Positions 53,850 to 62,762 of a stretch of DNA of 64,000 nt are shown here, piece by piece. Positions within the stretch are counted from its first letter, which is position 1. The number at the start of each line of letters is the position of its first letter. Source of the DNA: Caldicellulosiruptor diazotrophicus. Its GTDB lineage: Bacteria; Bacillota; Thermoanaerobacteria; Caldicellulosiruptorales; Caldicellulosiruptoraceae. Below the pieces are notes generated by a model. That model saw only the letters and a program-made list of their open reading frames with translations. It did not search any database and was not told the origin of the DNA. The stretch is from NCBI RefSeq assembly GCF_017347585.1, contig NZ_AP024480.1, forward strand, positions 1,882,001 to 1,946,000. Reading direction: 5' to 3'. Position numbers and translations under genes: made by a program.

Positions 53850-54791
53850 TTAAAAGAGTGCTTTTTCCGGATCAAGTCTGCGAACAATAAGATTTGAAGT
53901 TAGTACCAAAATAAATCCCATAATTGATTGATAAAAACTTGCAGCAGATGCCATTCCTATATCGTTCATTCCCATAAGAGTCCTATAAACATAAGTATCA
54001 ATGACATTTGTAACATCAAAAAGAGCACCGCTATTCATCGGAAGTTGATAAAAAAGTCCAAAGTCTGCATAAAAGATTCTGCCTATACCTAAAAGAACAA
54101 GTACAACAACAAGCGGGGACAAAAGCGGAATTGTAATGTGTCTTATCTGCTGCCATTTTGATGCACCATCGATTAAAGCTGCTTCATAATATTCAGGGTC
54201 AATCCCTGTAATTGCTGCCAAATATATGACTGCATTGTAACCTGTATATTTCCACAGATTAGCAAGTATCAGTATTACAGGCCACGGTTTTGTTTCAAAA
54301 TACCAGGCAATTGGCTGCAAGCCCAGCTTTGGTAGAATCATTGTATTTAAAATCCCCAAGTCTATACTCAAAAACGCAAATGCCATATATGCAACAACAA
54401 CCCACGACAAAAAGTATGGTAAAAACATTACTGATTGATAGAACTTTGCCATAAATCTTGCTCTCATTTCACTCAGTGCGATGGCTGTTGCAATTGCTGC
54501 CAAGTTCCCAAACACTATAAATGCAAAGTTATAAAGAAGGGTGTTCCTTGTAATAATAAAAGCATCAGGTGTTTTGAAAAGAAACTCAAAATTCTTTAGA
54601 CCCACCCACGGACTTTTAAGGATTCCCAAATTATAGTGCACATCTTTGAATGCAATGATTAGTCCAAACAGTGGTAAGTATGAAAATGCTATTAAAAGAC
54701 CAACCCCCGGCAATGCCATCAAGAATAGTGGAAAATTCTTATTAAGTTCTTTTAGAAACCCGCTTCGATATGTGCGATGACTGCTTGCCAT
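53850..54791 (-). CDS. Lpl-type ABC transporter permease (LplB/YtcO type, second locus)
   Basis: This membrane protein of about 313 residues has six helices and the contact motif YEAALIDGASKWQQIRHITIP. It is related to the permease at 37278-38198. The start chosen is the ATG at 54791, with AAAGGAG twelve bases before it. A TTG at 54815 would overlap that site. It is the first gene of the second Lpl operon, separated from the GH5 gene by a terminator, so a promoter should lie within 54792-54975. Confidence 0.92.
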   Translation of the reverse strand: MASSHRTYRSGFLKELNKNFPLFLMALPGVGLLIAFSYLPLFGLIIAFKDVHYNLGILKSPWVGLKNFEFLFKTPDAFIITRNTLLYNFAFIVFGNLAAIATAIALSEMRARFMAKFYQSVMFLPYFLSWVVVAYMAFAFLSIDLGILNTMILPKLGLQPIAWYFETKPWPVILILANLWKYTGYNAVIYLAAITGIDPEYYEAALIDGASKWQQIRHITIPLLSPLVVVLVLLGIGRIFYADFGLFYQLPMNSGALFDVTNVIDTYVYRTLMGMNDIGMASAASFYQSIMGFILVLTSNLIVRRLDPEKALF

Positions 54792-54978
54792 TTCTGATGC
54801 CGTCTCCTTTCTCAAGGTTATTATTAAAAGCTTTTATTCAGCTTTTTGGACTTTCCGTTTATAGTTTACATCCTATTTTAATTAAAATGAATTGATAAAA
54901 TTGCAGTCTTTTTGTGAATTATTGATATTAAAATGTGCAATATTTTGTCATATTGGAGTGTCAAAATAATATAAAAAT

Positions 54979-55003
54979 AGCTACCAGCATTTAGCCGGCA
55001 GCT
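54979..55003 (-). terminator. Terminator after the GH5 gene
   Basis: On the minus strand AGCTGCCGGC and GCTGGTAGCT pair with G-U pairs around a five-base loop, followed by ATTTTTATATT. Confidence 0.82.
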
Positions 55004-55033
55004 TTTTGTTAAAGATTTTTTCAATTTCATGTG

Positions 55034-57301
55034 TCATAGCTTACCTGCTAAGTTCAAGATGTTATAGAAAATTGTTGCCGCCTCCCCTCTTGAAATGCTC
55101 TTACTTGGTGCAAATGTTCCGTCTGAATACAGGTCAATAATACCGAGCTGAATAGCTAACTTCACACTTTCTCTGTATTGAGGATTTATAAGATTTTCAT
55201 CGACAATCTGAATATCTTCTGTGCTAACTTCTATTTTACCTGTTAATCTTTTGTATACTTCAATTGCTAAAGCCACCACTTCTTCTCTTTTCATTGTATT
55301 TTCAGGAAATATTTTATTTCCATTTATTTCAAATAACCCATTTTTATATGCTGTATAAACCATATCTGTGTACCAGCTGTCACTTTTCACATCAGAAAAT
55401 CTATTATCATATTTTTCAATTTTCAAGTTCAATGCCCTGACACAAAGTGCAGCAAATTCAGCCCTTGTAATGTTTTTATCTGGCAAGTACTTAAATTCTG
55501 AAATTCCTTTTATGATTCCTTTAGAATAAAGTTTGGCAACAGCATCATAAAGGCTGCTCCCAAAATTGATATCTTCAAAAAGGACATTGGTAAATCTAAC
55601 ATTATCTATATACATTTTTCCTTTAAAATCGCTATTTCCATCTGCGATGACTACTATTACATCTCTTAAAAGCGTATCTTTGCCCAAAATTTTCCCATCC
55701 TGTATTTTGTCTAAGTCAAAAAATACATTGAATTTGTAAATTCCGTCTTCTATCTTTTTTGCACTTGAAAGTTTTGCCAAGTCGATATTAAAACTGTCTT
55801 GCACCTGGACCCAGTAACCTAAGGAAGGTGGTGAAAAAGCTAAAAATATCTGAATCATACCTTTTGAAGCTCTATCTGGCTTTAAATAAAAATCAAAAGC
55901 CAAATATTTGTTATCTTCCCTTTTGGTATTTATGTCTTTAAGTATAAGTCTTGCAGCTGTTGCCCAGCCATCTTGTGGTTTTTTCTCTGGATACTCAATC
56001 TCAAAAGATAGCGCTTTTGAACCATTTACACTTTCGATGGTAATAGGACCTTTTACACCAGATGGTCCATCCCAATCCCAGCCTTGACGTGTGTCATCTT
56101 CGAATGTGGAGGGTAAAACTTTTTCGCCTAAGGGTGCACTTTGTCCTTCTTTTTTTTGGCTATTCCTCTCAATTGGCTTATATGGAATTCCTTTTATTCT
56201 TGATCTCACATACTCGCCAGATATACTCAGTTCTTTTATATCCCATACTTTATCATCACCTGGGTCAAGTGATGTAGCATTATTTATACCACTTATATAT
56301 GAAACAAAAGCAGCTGATGTTTCATTTTTGTTTGACAGTGACCAGTTCACCCAGCTAATATAGTTTTCATTTAAATACTCAAGCCATTTGTCCGCCTCAT
56401 CAAGATATGGTCCACCATCACCGCTTGCCAAACTTGTTCCCCATTCGCTAACAAAAATTGGTACCCCATTTTCGAATGCATTTTTCATATTCTCAAAAAC
56501 ATAGCCATCAACCTTGTGAGTTCCAGAGTAAAAATGAACTGAATACATAACATTTTTATCATTTATAGGATCTTGGATAGCAAAGTCAGGTCTCTGGCTC
56601 CAATTGGGAGAACCTACAATTATAATGTTTTGATTCCCCAAACTTCTGAGCATCTGTATAATAGGCTGTGCGAAAGATTTTACCTTTTTCCAACCATCCA
56701 AACTATTTTCTACTCCCGGTTCATTTGGATTTGGTTCATTGCAAACTTCATATATTATGTGATAGTCATTAGGAAAACTTGTAGCTATCTCTTTGAAAAA
56801 GTCTTTTGCCCCTTTGTAAATTTCAGCATTCGGGTCGCCGGGATTTAATACATGCCAGTCAACAATTACATACATATCATTTTCAATAGCAAGCTTAATT
56901 CCCTCTAAAACTTTTTCTTTGATACTTGGATTTGAAGCATAACCACCTTCACCCACATACATCGCAAGCCTTACAACATTGCACTCCCAATCTTTTGAAA
57001 GAGCTTCAAATGCATTTTTGTTTATAATATCACCATACCATTGAAGTCCATGTGTGCTCATACCACGAAGCTGGATTATTTCACCTTTTTGATCAGCTAA
57101 ATACTTTTTTCCGTTCTTTTCAATAATCTGCAGTCTACCAGCAATCGATGGTTTTTTAACTGCCTGATTGCCAAGAAGATTTGGGTATTTTTCTTTCTCA
57201 TACGGTATGCTCTGAGCAAACATAGGTAAAATTTTTAAAATAGAAACAATAAAAATAACTACCATCAAGAGTACACAAGTCTTTAGAACAATTTTTTTCA
57301 T
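55034..57301 (-). CDS. S-layer-anchored GH5 endoglucanase-type enzyme with CBM28 module
   Basis: This 755-residue surface enzyme has a signal peptide (1-30) and a GH5 barrel (about 50-370). The acid/base is E189 in IYEVCNEPN and the nucleophile is E286 in FVSEWGTS. A CBM17/28-type module (about 393-573: TFEDDTRQGWDWDGPSGV, YWVQVQ) follows, then three SLH repeats (about 575-750). The CBM28 type binds amorphous cellulose or beta-glucan, and the SLH repeats hold the enzyme at the cell surface. I recall Caldicellulosiruptor proteins of the same layout that act on CMC and xylan. AGGAGG precedes the ATG. It is transcribed separately from the adjacent Lpl transporter. Confidence 0.94.
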   Translation of the reverse strand: MKKIVLKTCVLLMVVIFIVSILKILPMFAQSIPYEKEKYPNLLGNQAVKKPSIAGRLQIIEKNGKKYLADQKGEIIQLRGMSTHGLQWYGDIINKNAFEALSKDWECNVVRLAMYVGEGGYASNPSIKEKVLEGIKLAIENDMYVIVDWHVLNPGDPNAEIYKGAKDFFKEIATSFPNDYHIIYEVCNEPNPNEPGVENSLDGWKKVKSFAQPIIQMLRSLGNQNIIIVGSPNWSQRPDFAIQDPINDKNVMYSVHFYSGTHKVDGYVFENMKNAFENGVPIFVSEWGTSLASGDGGPYLDEADKWLEYLNENYISWVNWSLSNKNETSAAFVSYISGINNATSLDPGDDKVWDIKELSISGEYVRSRIKGIPYKPIERNSQKKEGQSAPLGEKVLPSTFEDDTRQGWDWDGPSGVKGPITIESVNGSKALSFEIEYPEKKPQDGWATAARLILKDINTKREDNKYLAFDFYLKPDRASKGMIQIFLAFSPPSLGYWVQVQDSFNIDLAKLSSAKKIEDGIYKFNVFFDLDKIQDGKILGKDTLLRDVIVVIADGNSDFKGKMYIDNVRFTNVLFEDINFGSSLYDAVAKLYSKGIIKGISEFKYLPDKNITRAEFAALCVRALNLKIEKYDNRFSDVKSDSWYTDMVYTAYKNGLFEINGNKIFPENTMKREEVVALAIEVYKRLTGKIEVSTEDIQIVDENLINPQYRESVKLAIQLGIIDLYSDGTFAPSKSISRGEAATIFYNILNLAGKL

Positions 57302-57466
57302 AATGTTATAACCTCCTATGTAATCGTTATCATCTTTATGTAAAATTAATATAACTCTTATTCAAGAAGTTTAAAATTAAAAAAAATTCATATCTGTTTC
57401 AAATTTTTGACTTGATATTTGAAGCATTTTGTTCTAAGACAAGATAAAAATTTTGCAAAAAATAAA

Positions 57467-57510
57467 GCTCCTGTCCTTCCAAAAATCTTTAACTCTCTTA
57501 GGACAGGAGC
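57467..57510 (-). terminator. Terminator after aspS
   Basis: On the minus strand GCTCCTGTCC and GGACAGGAGC are perfect 10-base arms around a 24-base loop, followed by TTTATTTTTTGC. Confidence 0.85.
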
Positions 57511-57526
57511 CTTGAAAAATTCTCCA

Positions 57527-59311
57527 TTACTTTATAACATCAACTTTGATGTGAAGTTCTTTGAGCTGTTTTGGTTCAACCTCAGAGGGTGCATCGGTCA
57601 GCGGGCACGACGAATCTTTTACCTTTGGGAATGCAATTGTATCTCTTATAGAATCCAGACCCAAAAGCAGCATACAAAGCCTATCAAATCCATAAGCAAT
57701 TCCACCATGTGGTGGAGTACCATACTTGAAAGCTTCGAGTAAAAATCCAAACCTATCCTGCGCCTTTTCCTCTGTAAATCCAAGTGCTTTGAACATTCTT
57801 TTTTGGATCTCAGGTGAATGAATTCTAATAGAACCACCACCAATTTCTGTACCGTTTAACACAATATCATATGCTTTTGACCTTACTTTCGCCGGGTCTG
57901 TCTCTAAAAATTCTATATCTTCATCCATTGGCGACGTAAACGGATGGTGTTTTGCAACAAACCTACCCTCTTCTTCTGAATACTCAAAAAGCGGAAACTC
58001 TACAACCCATAAAAGATTAAATTTTGACTTGTCAAGAAGATTTAGCTTTCTTGCTATCTCAAGTCTCAAGTTCCCAAGAACATCAAAGACAATTTCATCC
58101 TTGTCAGCAGAAAATAGCAGCAAATCTCCAACCTCTGCACCAAGTCTCTTTAGAATTTCATTTATCTCCTCTTCTTTTAAAAACTTGACAATAGGGGATT
58201 TCAGACCATCACTTTCAACTGCAATCCATGCAAGACCCTTTGCTTTAAAATTTTTTGCAAACTCAACAAGTGCATCAATCTCACGCCTTGAAAATGTAGC
58301 TGCACAACCCTTTGCATTGATGGCTCTAACAGACCCACCCTTGTTTGCCGCATCAGAAAATACTTTAAATTCACAGTTTTTCACAATGTCAGTAATATCA
58401 ACAAGTTCCATTCCAAAACGAGTATCTGGTTTGTCAGAGCCAAACCTTTCCATTGCTTCCTTGTAGGTAAGTCTTGGAAGAGGAAGTTTTAAGTCTATCC
58501 CCAGCATCTGTTCAAAAATGGCCTTAAGCAACTTTTCATTTATCTCAATAACATCGTCAACATCAACAAACGACATCTCAATGTCTATCTGGGTAAACTC
58601 AGGTTGTCTGTCTGCTCGCAGGTCTTCATCTCTAAAACACTTTACAATCTGAAAATATCTGTCAAACCCTGCAACCATCAAAAGCTGTTTAAAAAGCTGT
58701 GGTGACTGTGGCAGCGCAAAAAATTTACCCGGAAATATTCTGCTTGGAACTAAGTAGTCTCTTGCACCTTCTGGAGTAGATTTTGTGAGCATAGGTGTCT
58801 CTACTTCTATAAACCCATTTTGAGAAAGAAAATTTCGCACAACCTGATAGAGCTTGTGTCTGAACATCAAATTCCTCTGCATATCAGGTCTTCTTAAATC
58901 CAAATATCTGTATTTTAGCCTCACTGCCTCATTTACATTTATTCCTTCTTCAATTGGGAAGGGAGGAGTCTCAGACTTGTTAAATATCCTCAGCTCTGTT
59001 GCTCTTACTTCTACCTCGCCTGTTTTTATTTTAGGATTTACTGTCTCAGGTGGTCTTTTTTCCACAATACCTCTAACTCCGATGCAGTATTCGGACCTTA
59101 ATGAGTCAGCCTTGTCTAAAAGTTCTTCTCCCATCTTTTCATCAAATACAACCTGTACAATACCAGTTCTATCCCTCAAATCAACAAATATTATCCCGCC
59201 AAGGTCTCGTCTTGTGTCAACCCAACCTGTTAGTACAACCTCTTTTCCAACATCTTCAACCGACACTTCTCCACAGTATTTAGTTCTTTTAAAGTTTTTA
59301 ATACCTTCCAC
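57527..59311 (-). CDS. aspS: Aspartyl-tRNA synthetase
   Basis: This class II synthetase of about 594 residues has an N-terminal OB-fold anticodon-binding domain (VVLTGWVDTRRDLGGIIFVDLRDRTG), motif 2 CFRDEDLRADRQPEFTQID, and a GAD insertion typical of bacterial enzymes. Motif 3 is GGIAYGFDRLCMLLLG. It charges tRNA with aspartate. The start chosen is a GTG at 59311, with GAAGG eight bases before it. A further GTG at 59320 overlaps that site. It follows hisS by 47 bases in the same operon. Confidence 0.97.
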   Translation of the reverse strand: MEGIKNFKRTKYCGEVSVEDVGKEVVLTGWVDTRRDLGGIIFVDLRDRTGIVQVVFDEKMGEELLDKADSLRSEYCIGVRGIVEKRPPETVNPKIKTGEVEVRATELRIFNKSETPPFPIEEGINVNEAVRLKYRYLDLRRPDMQRNLMFRHKLYQVVRNFLSQNGFIEVETPMLTKSTPEGARDYLVPSRIFPGKFFALPQSPQLFKQLLMVAGFDRYFQIVKCFRDEDLRADRQPEFTQIDIEMSFVDVDDVIEINEKLLKAIFEQMLGIDLKLPLPRLTYKEAMERFGSDKPDTRFGMELVDITDIVKNCEFKVFSDAANKGGSVRAINAKGCAATFSRREIDALVEFAKNFKAKGLAWIAVESDGLKSPIVKFLKEEEINEILKRLGAEVGDLLLFSADKDEIVFDVLGNLRLEIARKLNLLDKSKFNLLWVVEFPLFEYSEEEGRFVAKHHPFTSPMDEDIEFLETDPAKVRSKAYDIVLNGTEIGGGSIRIHSPEIQKRMFKALGFTEEKAQDRFGFLLEAFKYGTPPHGGIAYGFDRLCMLLLGLDSIRDTIAFPKVKDSSCPLTDAPSEVEPKQLKELHIKVDVIK

Positions 59312-59358
59312 ATCTATCACCTTCTTTGAAAATTTTTAAAGTTATAAACACATCCTTG

Positions 59359-60624
59359 TTATTTTTGAAGTTTCTCTTTTAAATACTGACAAATACTTTC
59401 TATATTTACTTCATCTTCTGACGATGTTCTCATATTTCTAATTTTGCAAACACCCTTTGCGATTTCCTCATCTCCAATGATTATAGAAAACTGACAGCCA
59501 ATCTTGTCAGCATATTTCATCTGGGATTTTAAACTTCTTGACATCTCTTCAATTATAGTGGAAATTCCTTCAAATCTGAGTCTACTTGCAATCTCAAAAG
59601 CTTTTTTGAGACTATTTTCCCCTATTGTTGCAACAAATACCTCTGGAACTTGCGGTCTTGTAGGAAAAAGTCCATTTTGAGCAAGCAGCATCAAAAGTCT
59701 CTCAACACCAATTGCAAAACCAATTCCTGGAGTAGAATTCCCACCTATCTGTTCTATTAAATTGTCGTATCGTCCGCCACCACAGATTGCAAGCTCTTTT
59801 TCTGTGACAGTTGCAACAATTTCAAAAACTGTTTTTGTGTAATAATCCAAGCCCCGAACAATAAAGGGGTCTACTTTATATAAAACCTTTGCCTGGTCTA
59901 AATAAGTCTTTACTTTTTCAAAATGGCTTTTACAATCATCACAAAGATAATCAATTGGTTTTGGTGCATCTTTTGTAACAAGCTTGCAACCCTCTTCTTT
60001 GCAGTCCAAAATTCTCATTGGATTTTTGTCAAGCCTTTGGTGGCATGTGGTACAGAGCTTTTGAGAATTTGCCGAAAAATACTCTTTTAAATTTTTCACA
60101 TACTCCTTCCTACACACAGGACACCCGATGCTGTTAATGTTCACAGTAATATTGTCAAGCCCAATGCTTGTAAAAAAATTGTAAGCAAGAGAAATCACCT
60201 CTGCATCTGTTACAGGAGAAGAAGAACCAAAATTTTCAATTCCAAATTGGTGAAATTCTCTAAATCTTCCACCTTGTGTGTTTTCATATCTGAAAGCGGA
60301 AATAATGTAATAAAACCTCTGCGGCATTGGACGTGATGCAAAACCATGTTCGATAAATAGTCTTGCTGCGGATGCTGTCCCTTCTGGCCTTAAAGTGATG
60401 CTCCTTCCACCCTTGTCCAAAAAGGTATACATCTCTTTTTGGACAATATCAGTGGTCTCGCCCACTCCTCTTTGGAAAAGCTCTGTGTACTCAAATGTAG
60501 GAAATCTAACTTCCTGATATCCATAAAGCTTGCAAACCTCTCTGAATTTATTCTCAACATATTGCCATATATAACTTTCTTCCGGAAGCACATCCTTTGT
60601 TCCTTTTGGCGCTTGGATTTTCAT
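59359..60624 (-). CDS. hisS: Histidyl-tRNA synthetase
   Basis: This 421-residue class II synthetase has APKGTKDVLPEESYIW at the N terminus, motif 2 AFRYENTQGGRFREFHQFGIE, and the histidine-specific motifs VRGLDYYTKTVFEI and GGGRYDNLIEQIGG. An anticodon-binding domain forms the last 95 residues. GGAG precedes the ATG at 60624. No T-box leader is visible in the 118 bases upstream. A promoter is predicted at 60676-60705. Confidence 0.97.
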   Translation of the reverse strand: MKIQAPKGTKDVLPEESYIWQYVENKFREVCKLYGYQEVRFPTFEYTELFQRGVGETTDIVQKEMYTFLDKGGRSITLRPEGTASAARLFIEHGFASRPMPQRFYYIISAFRYENTQGGRFREFHQFGIENFGSSSPVTDAEVISLAYNFFTSIGLDNITVNINSIGCPVCRKEYVKNLKEYFSANSQKLCTTCHQRLDKNPMRILDCKEEGCKLVTKDAPKPIDYLCDDCKSHFEKVKTYLDQAKVLYKVDPFIVRGLDYYTKTVFEIVATVTEKELAICGGGRYDNLIEQIGGNSTPGIGFAIGVERLLMLLAQNGLFPTRPQVPEVFVATIGENSLKKAFEIASRLRFEGISTIIEEMSRSLKSQMKYADKIGCQFSIIIGDEEIAKGVCKIRNMRTSSEDEVNIESICQYLKEKLQK

Positions 60625-60675
60625 TTCCTACTCTCTCCTCAAAATAATCAAAAGATTAGAATTTGCAATATTTAA

Positions 60676-60705
60676 ATTATATATTAATTCAATTTAGGGT
60701 TTCAA
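60676..60705 (-). promoter_or_regulatory. Predicted sigma-A promoter of hisS-aspS
   Basis: On the minus strand TTGAAA and TATAAT are separated by 18 bases, about 50 bases before the hisS start codon. Confidence 0.65.
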
Positions 60706-60742
60706 GTGAGGAAAGTTAAAAATAATCAAAATACAATTATAC

Positions 60743-61099
60743 TTAAACAAAGCTTGCTAACCAAATTCCTACACAAGCTGCAGTAATTCCAGAGATAATG
60801 GAAACAAATATATAAATAATGGCTTTTATATGCTTTTCCTTCTTTATATACCTTGATGTCTCAAACATAAAGGTAGAATATGTTGTAAAACCTCCAAGAA
60901 GACCAGTCATTAGAAAAAGTTTGTATTCACTTGAAAGATGCTTTGTTGACAAATATCCTATTAAAAAACTTCCAATCATATTTATAAACAATGTAGCAAC
61001 AGGATGATCTCTATCCATTACTTCTCTAAATATCTTACCAACTATATATCTTAAAATTGCTCCAATGACCCCACCTGCACCAACCACAAGATAGTTCAT
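60743..61099 (-). CDS. crcB: Fluoride channel CrcB/Fluc, second subunit
   Basis: This 118-residue protein has four membrane helices and Fluc signatures: GAGGVIGAILRYIVG, the first-helix HPVATLFINMIGSFLIGY with the conserved Asn, and TGLLGGFTTYSTFMFE. Fluc channels are dual-topology dimers that export fluoride. The gene overlaps the other crcB by four bases (ATGA). Paired genes usually encode a heterodimer with fixed opposite orientations. Both lie behind a fluoride riboswitch. Confidence 0.95.
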   Translation of the reverse strand: MNYLVVGAGGVIGAILRYIVGKIFREVMDRDHPVATLFINMIGSFLIGYLSTKHLSSEYKLFLMTGLLGGFTTYSTFMFETSRYIKKEKHIKAIIYIFVSIISGITAACVGIWLASFV

Positions 61100-61494
61100 G
61101 CTGCATCGTACTCCTCTTTTTGCTGTCTTTCTGAAATCACCCTTGCAAGTTCAAAACCAAAAATTGAAGTTAAAAGCCCAAGCACAATGGATAAAAGAGG
61201 ATAGACAATAGCAACTGTAAATTCTCCTTTCATTAAAAACCTCACAATTTCAAGTACAAACGTTGAAAAGGTTGTAAAGCTGCTTATAAAACCTGTTGTT
61301 ATCATGTGTCTTAATGCGGTTGAAATCTTTATGTGTTCTACCGTTATCTCTGCAACAAAGCACAAAACAAAACTGCCAATAACGTTTATAAAAAGTGTTG
61401 CAAATGGAAAGCTGCCAAGGCTTAGCTGAGATATAAAAAACCTACAAACAGCACCAAAAAAAGCTCCAATAGCAATTGCAACAATGTTTTTCAT
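61096..61494 (-). CDS. crcB: Fluoride channel CrcB/Fluc, first subunit
   Basis: This 132-residue protein has four membrane helices, the opening GAFFGAVCRFFIS, the conserved FATLFINVIGSFVLCF and TGFISSFTTFSTFVLE. It is one half of the predicted heterodimeric fluoride exporter. AAGGAGG precedes the ATG at 61494. Its mRNA leader holds a fluoride riboswitch with terminator, so it should be made only when fluoride is present. Confidence 0.95.
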   Translation of the reverse strand: MKNIVAIAIGAFFGAVCRFFISQLSLGSFPFATLFINVIGSFVLCFVAEITVEHIKISTALRHMITTGFISSFTTFSTFVLEIVRFLMKGEFTVAIVYPLLSIVLGLLTSIFGFELARVISERQQKEEYDAA

Positions 61495-61559
61495 ATAATT
61501 TTGCCTCCTTCAGTAAAATCAAAGTAGTCGGCATGAAATTAGTCCAATAAAATACAAAA

Positions 61560-61599
61560 ACTCCTACAGATGTTGCTCTTTTGCAGCATCTGTAGGAGT
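61560..61599 (-). terminator. Riboswitch-controlled terminator before crcB
   Basis: On the minus strand ACTCCTACAGATG and CATCTGTAGGAGT pair, with T-rich TTTTTGTATTTT after. The 5' arm overlaps the 3' end of the fluoride aptamer, as expected for a switch that opens when fluoride binds. Confidence 0.88.
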
Positions 61600-61641
61600 C
61601 ATCAGCCTTCATTGGCACAAGCACGGCGGACTCCATCGCCA
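61590..61641 (-). ncRNA. Fluoride riboswitch (crcB motif) aptamer
   Basis: On the minus strand GGCGATGGAGTCCGCC, then GCC and AATGAAGGCTGATGACTCCT, are the conserved fluoride riboswitch segments in order. Downstream genes are two crcB fluoride channels. The assignment rests on both consensus and context. Confidence 0.95.
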
Positions 61642-61648
61642 CTTAAAT

Positions 61649-61677
61649 ATTATACCATTTGACACAGCGGATTTCAA
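61649..61677 (-). promoter_or_regulatory. Predicted sigma-A promoter of the fluoride riboswitch-crcB operon
   Basis: On the minus strand TTGAAA and TATAAT are separated by exactly 17 bases. The -10 ends about eight bases before the aptamer begins, so transcription would start at the aptamer edge. Confidence 0.8.
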
Positions 61678-61697
61678 TATAGACTTTTGCGACTTTT

Positions 61698-62555
61698 TTA
61701 CTTCTCATCCTCAGGTTCAATGTGGATTGTGATATACGAATTTGGTAGAGCCGATTTTATATCATTTTCTATCTGGTTACAGAGGTTGTGAGCGTCGATT
61801 AAAGTAGTTGAATTTTCCATTCTAATATGAACGTCAATCTCACGTCTGTCTCCACTCTTTCTTGTTCTGAGTTTGTGAAAACTTGTAACCTTAGAATATT
61901 TTTTTATTATATTTTCAATTATCTCTATCTCACTTTGTGGAAGACTCTTGTCAACAAGGTCACATAGAGCCTTTTTAGTCAAATCAACAGAAGCTTTTAT
62001 TATCATCAAAGCAACAACAATAGCAATTATTGGGTCTATAATGTACACATGTGTAAGTTTTATTGCAACAAGCCCTAAGAATACTCCAAATGAGGTAAAC
62101 ACATCTGTGAAAAGATGCATAGCATCTGCTTCCAAAGCCACAGAATCTGTTTTTTTAGCTACTTTAAAGAGTTTTGAAGATATAAAAAGGTTTACAACGG
62201 CTGAGATTAGCATAACCAAAAGCCCTGCTTCTATTTTCTCAACTTCTCCACCCTTTACAATCTTTTTTATTGCCTCATAAATAATCATAGCTGCTGCTAA
62301 AAATATTAATATTGCCTCAAATGCACCAGAGACATTTTCAAACTTGCCATGACCAAAAGGATGGTCACTGTCTGCTGGTTTTCTTGCTTGTTTGATGGAA
62401 AAATACGCAACCAAGCTTGCTAAAAGGTCAATGCCAGAATGAATCGCTTCTGATATAACAGACACAGAACCCATAATGCTGCCTGCAATAAGTTTGAATA
62501 AAACCAATGCTGTATTAGAAAAAACTGACAAAAGCGCCGCACCTTGTTTTTCCAT
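61698..62555 (-). CDS. Cation diffusion facilitator (CzcD-like) metal exporter
   Basis: This 285-residue protein has six membrane helices and a cytoplasmic C-terminal domain of about 80 residues. The CDF metal-site motifs are visible: SEAIHSGIDLLASL (helix 2), HPFGHGKFE in the first loop, and ALEADAMHLFTDVFTS (helix 5). CDF proteins export Zn, Co, Ni, Fe or Mn in exchange for protons. The leader holds a probable NiCo-type riboswitch, favouring Ni/Co export. The ATG at 62555 has only a short AAGG before it. Confidence 0.93.
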   Translation of the reverse strand: MEKQGAALLSVFSNTALVLFKLIAGSIMGSVSVISEAIHSGIDLLASLVAYFSIKQARKPADSDHPFGHGKFENVSGAFEAILIFLAAAMIIYEAIKKIVKGGEVEKIEAGLLVMLISAVVNLFISSKLFKVAKKTDSVALEADAMHLFTDVFTSFGVFLGLVAIKLTHVYIIDPIIAIVVALMIIKASVDLTKKALCDLVDKSLPQSEIEIIENIIKKYSKVTSFHKLRTRKSGDRREIDVHIRMENSTTLIDAHNLCNQIENDIKSALPNSYITIHIEPEDEK

Positions 62556-62618
62556 ATACCTTCATTAAAACCCCTTTCATTATAATCTTCTTCGCAAAAC
62601 TATTAAAACAATAAAAAA

Positions 62619-62665
62619 ATCCTGCCAAGACTCATGTTTTGTAAAAAACATGGGTCCCGCAGGAT
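62619..62665 (-). terminator. Switch-controlled terminator before the CDF gene
   Basis: On the minus strand ATCCTGC and GCAGGAT pair, enclosing a second hairpin (CATGTTTT/AAAACATG), and are followed by seven T residues. The 5' arm AATCCTGC can pair instead with GCAGGGATT upstream, giving a competing antiterminator. Confidence 0.82.
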
Positions 62666-62735
62666 TTTTAATCCCTGCTGCCTGGTAAAATCCCCAGGCC
62701 CGAAAAGAGCTTTTGAACTCTTTTCTGACCGCTTT
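62625..62735 (-). ncRNA. Probable Ni/Co-sensing (NiCo/czcD-type) riboswitch
   Basis: The leader of the CDF gene folds into hairpins AAAAGAG/CTCTTTT, GCCTGG/CCAGGC, GCAGGGATT/AATCCTGC and CCATGTTTT/AAAACATGAG on the minus strand. Linking segments CCAGGCAGCAGG and CCTGCGGGAC..GAGTC resemble the conserved parts of the NiCo riboswitch as I remember it. The terminator overlap and the downstream metal exporter support the call. A covariance-model search would decide between NiCo and another class. Confidence 0.6.
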
Positions 62736-62762
62736 TTAATAGAGAATATTAACTTATTCATG

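Noticed and set aside
60625-60742. T-box leader before hisS-aspS
   Set aside because: No T-box sequence, specifier stem or terminator is visible in the 118 bases. A plain sigma-A promoter explains the region.
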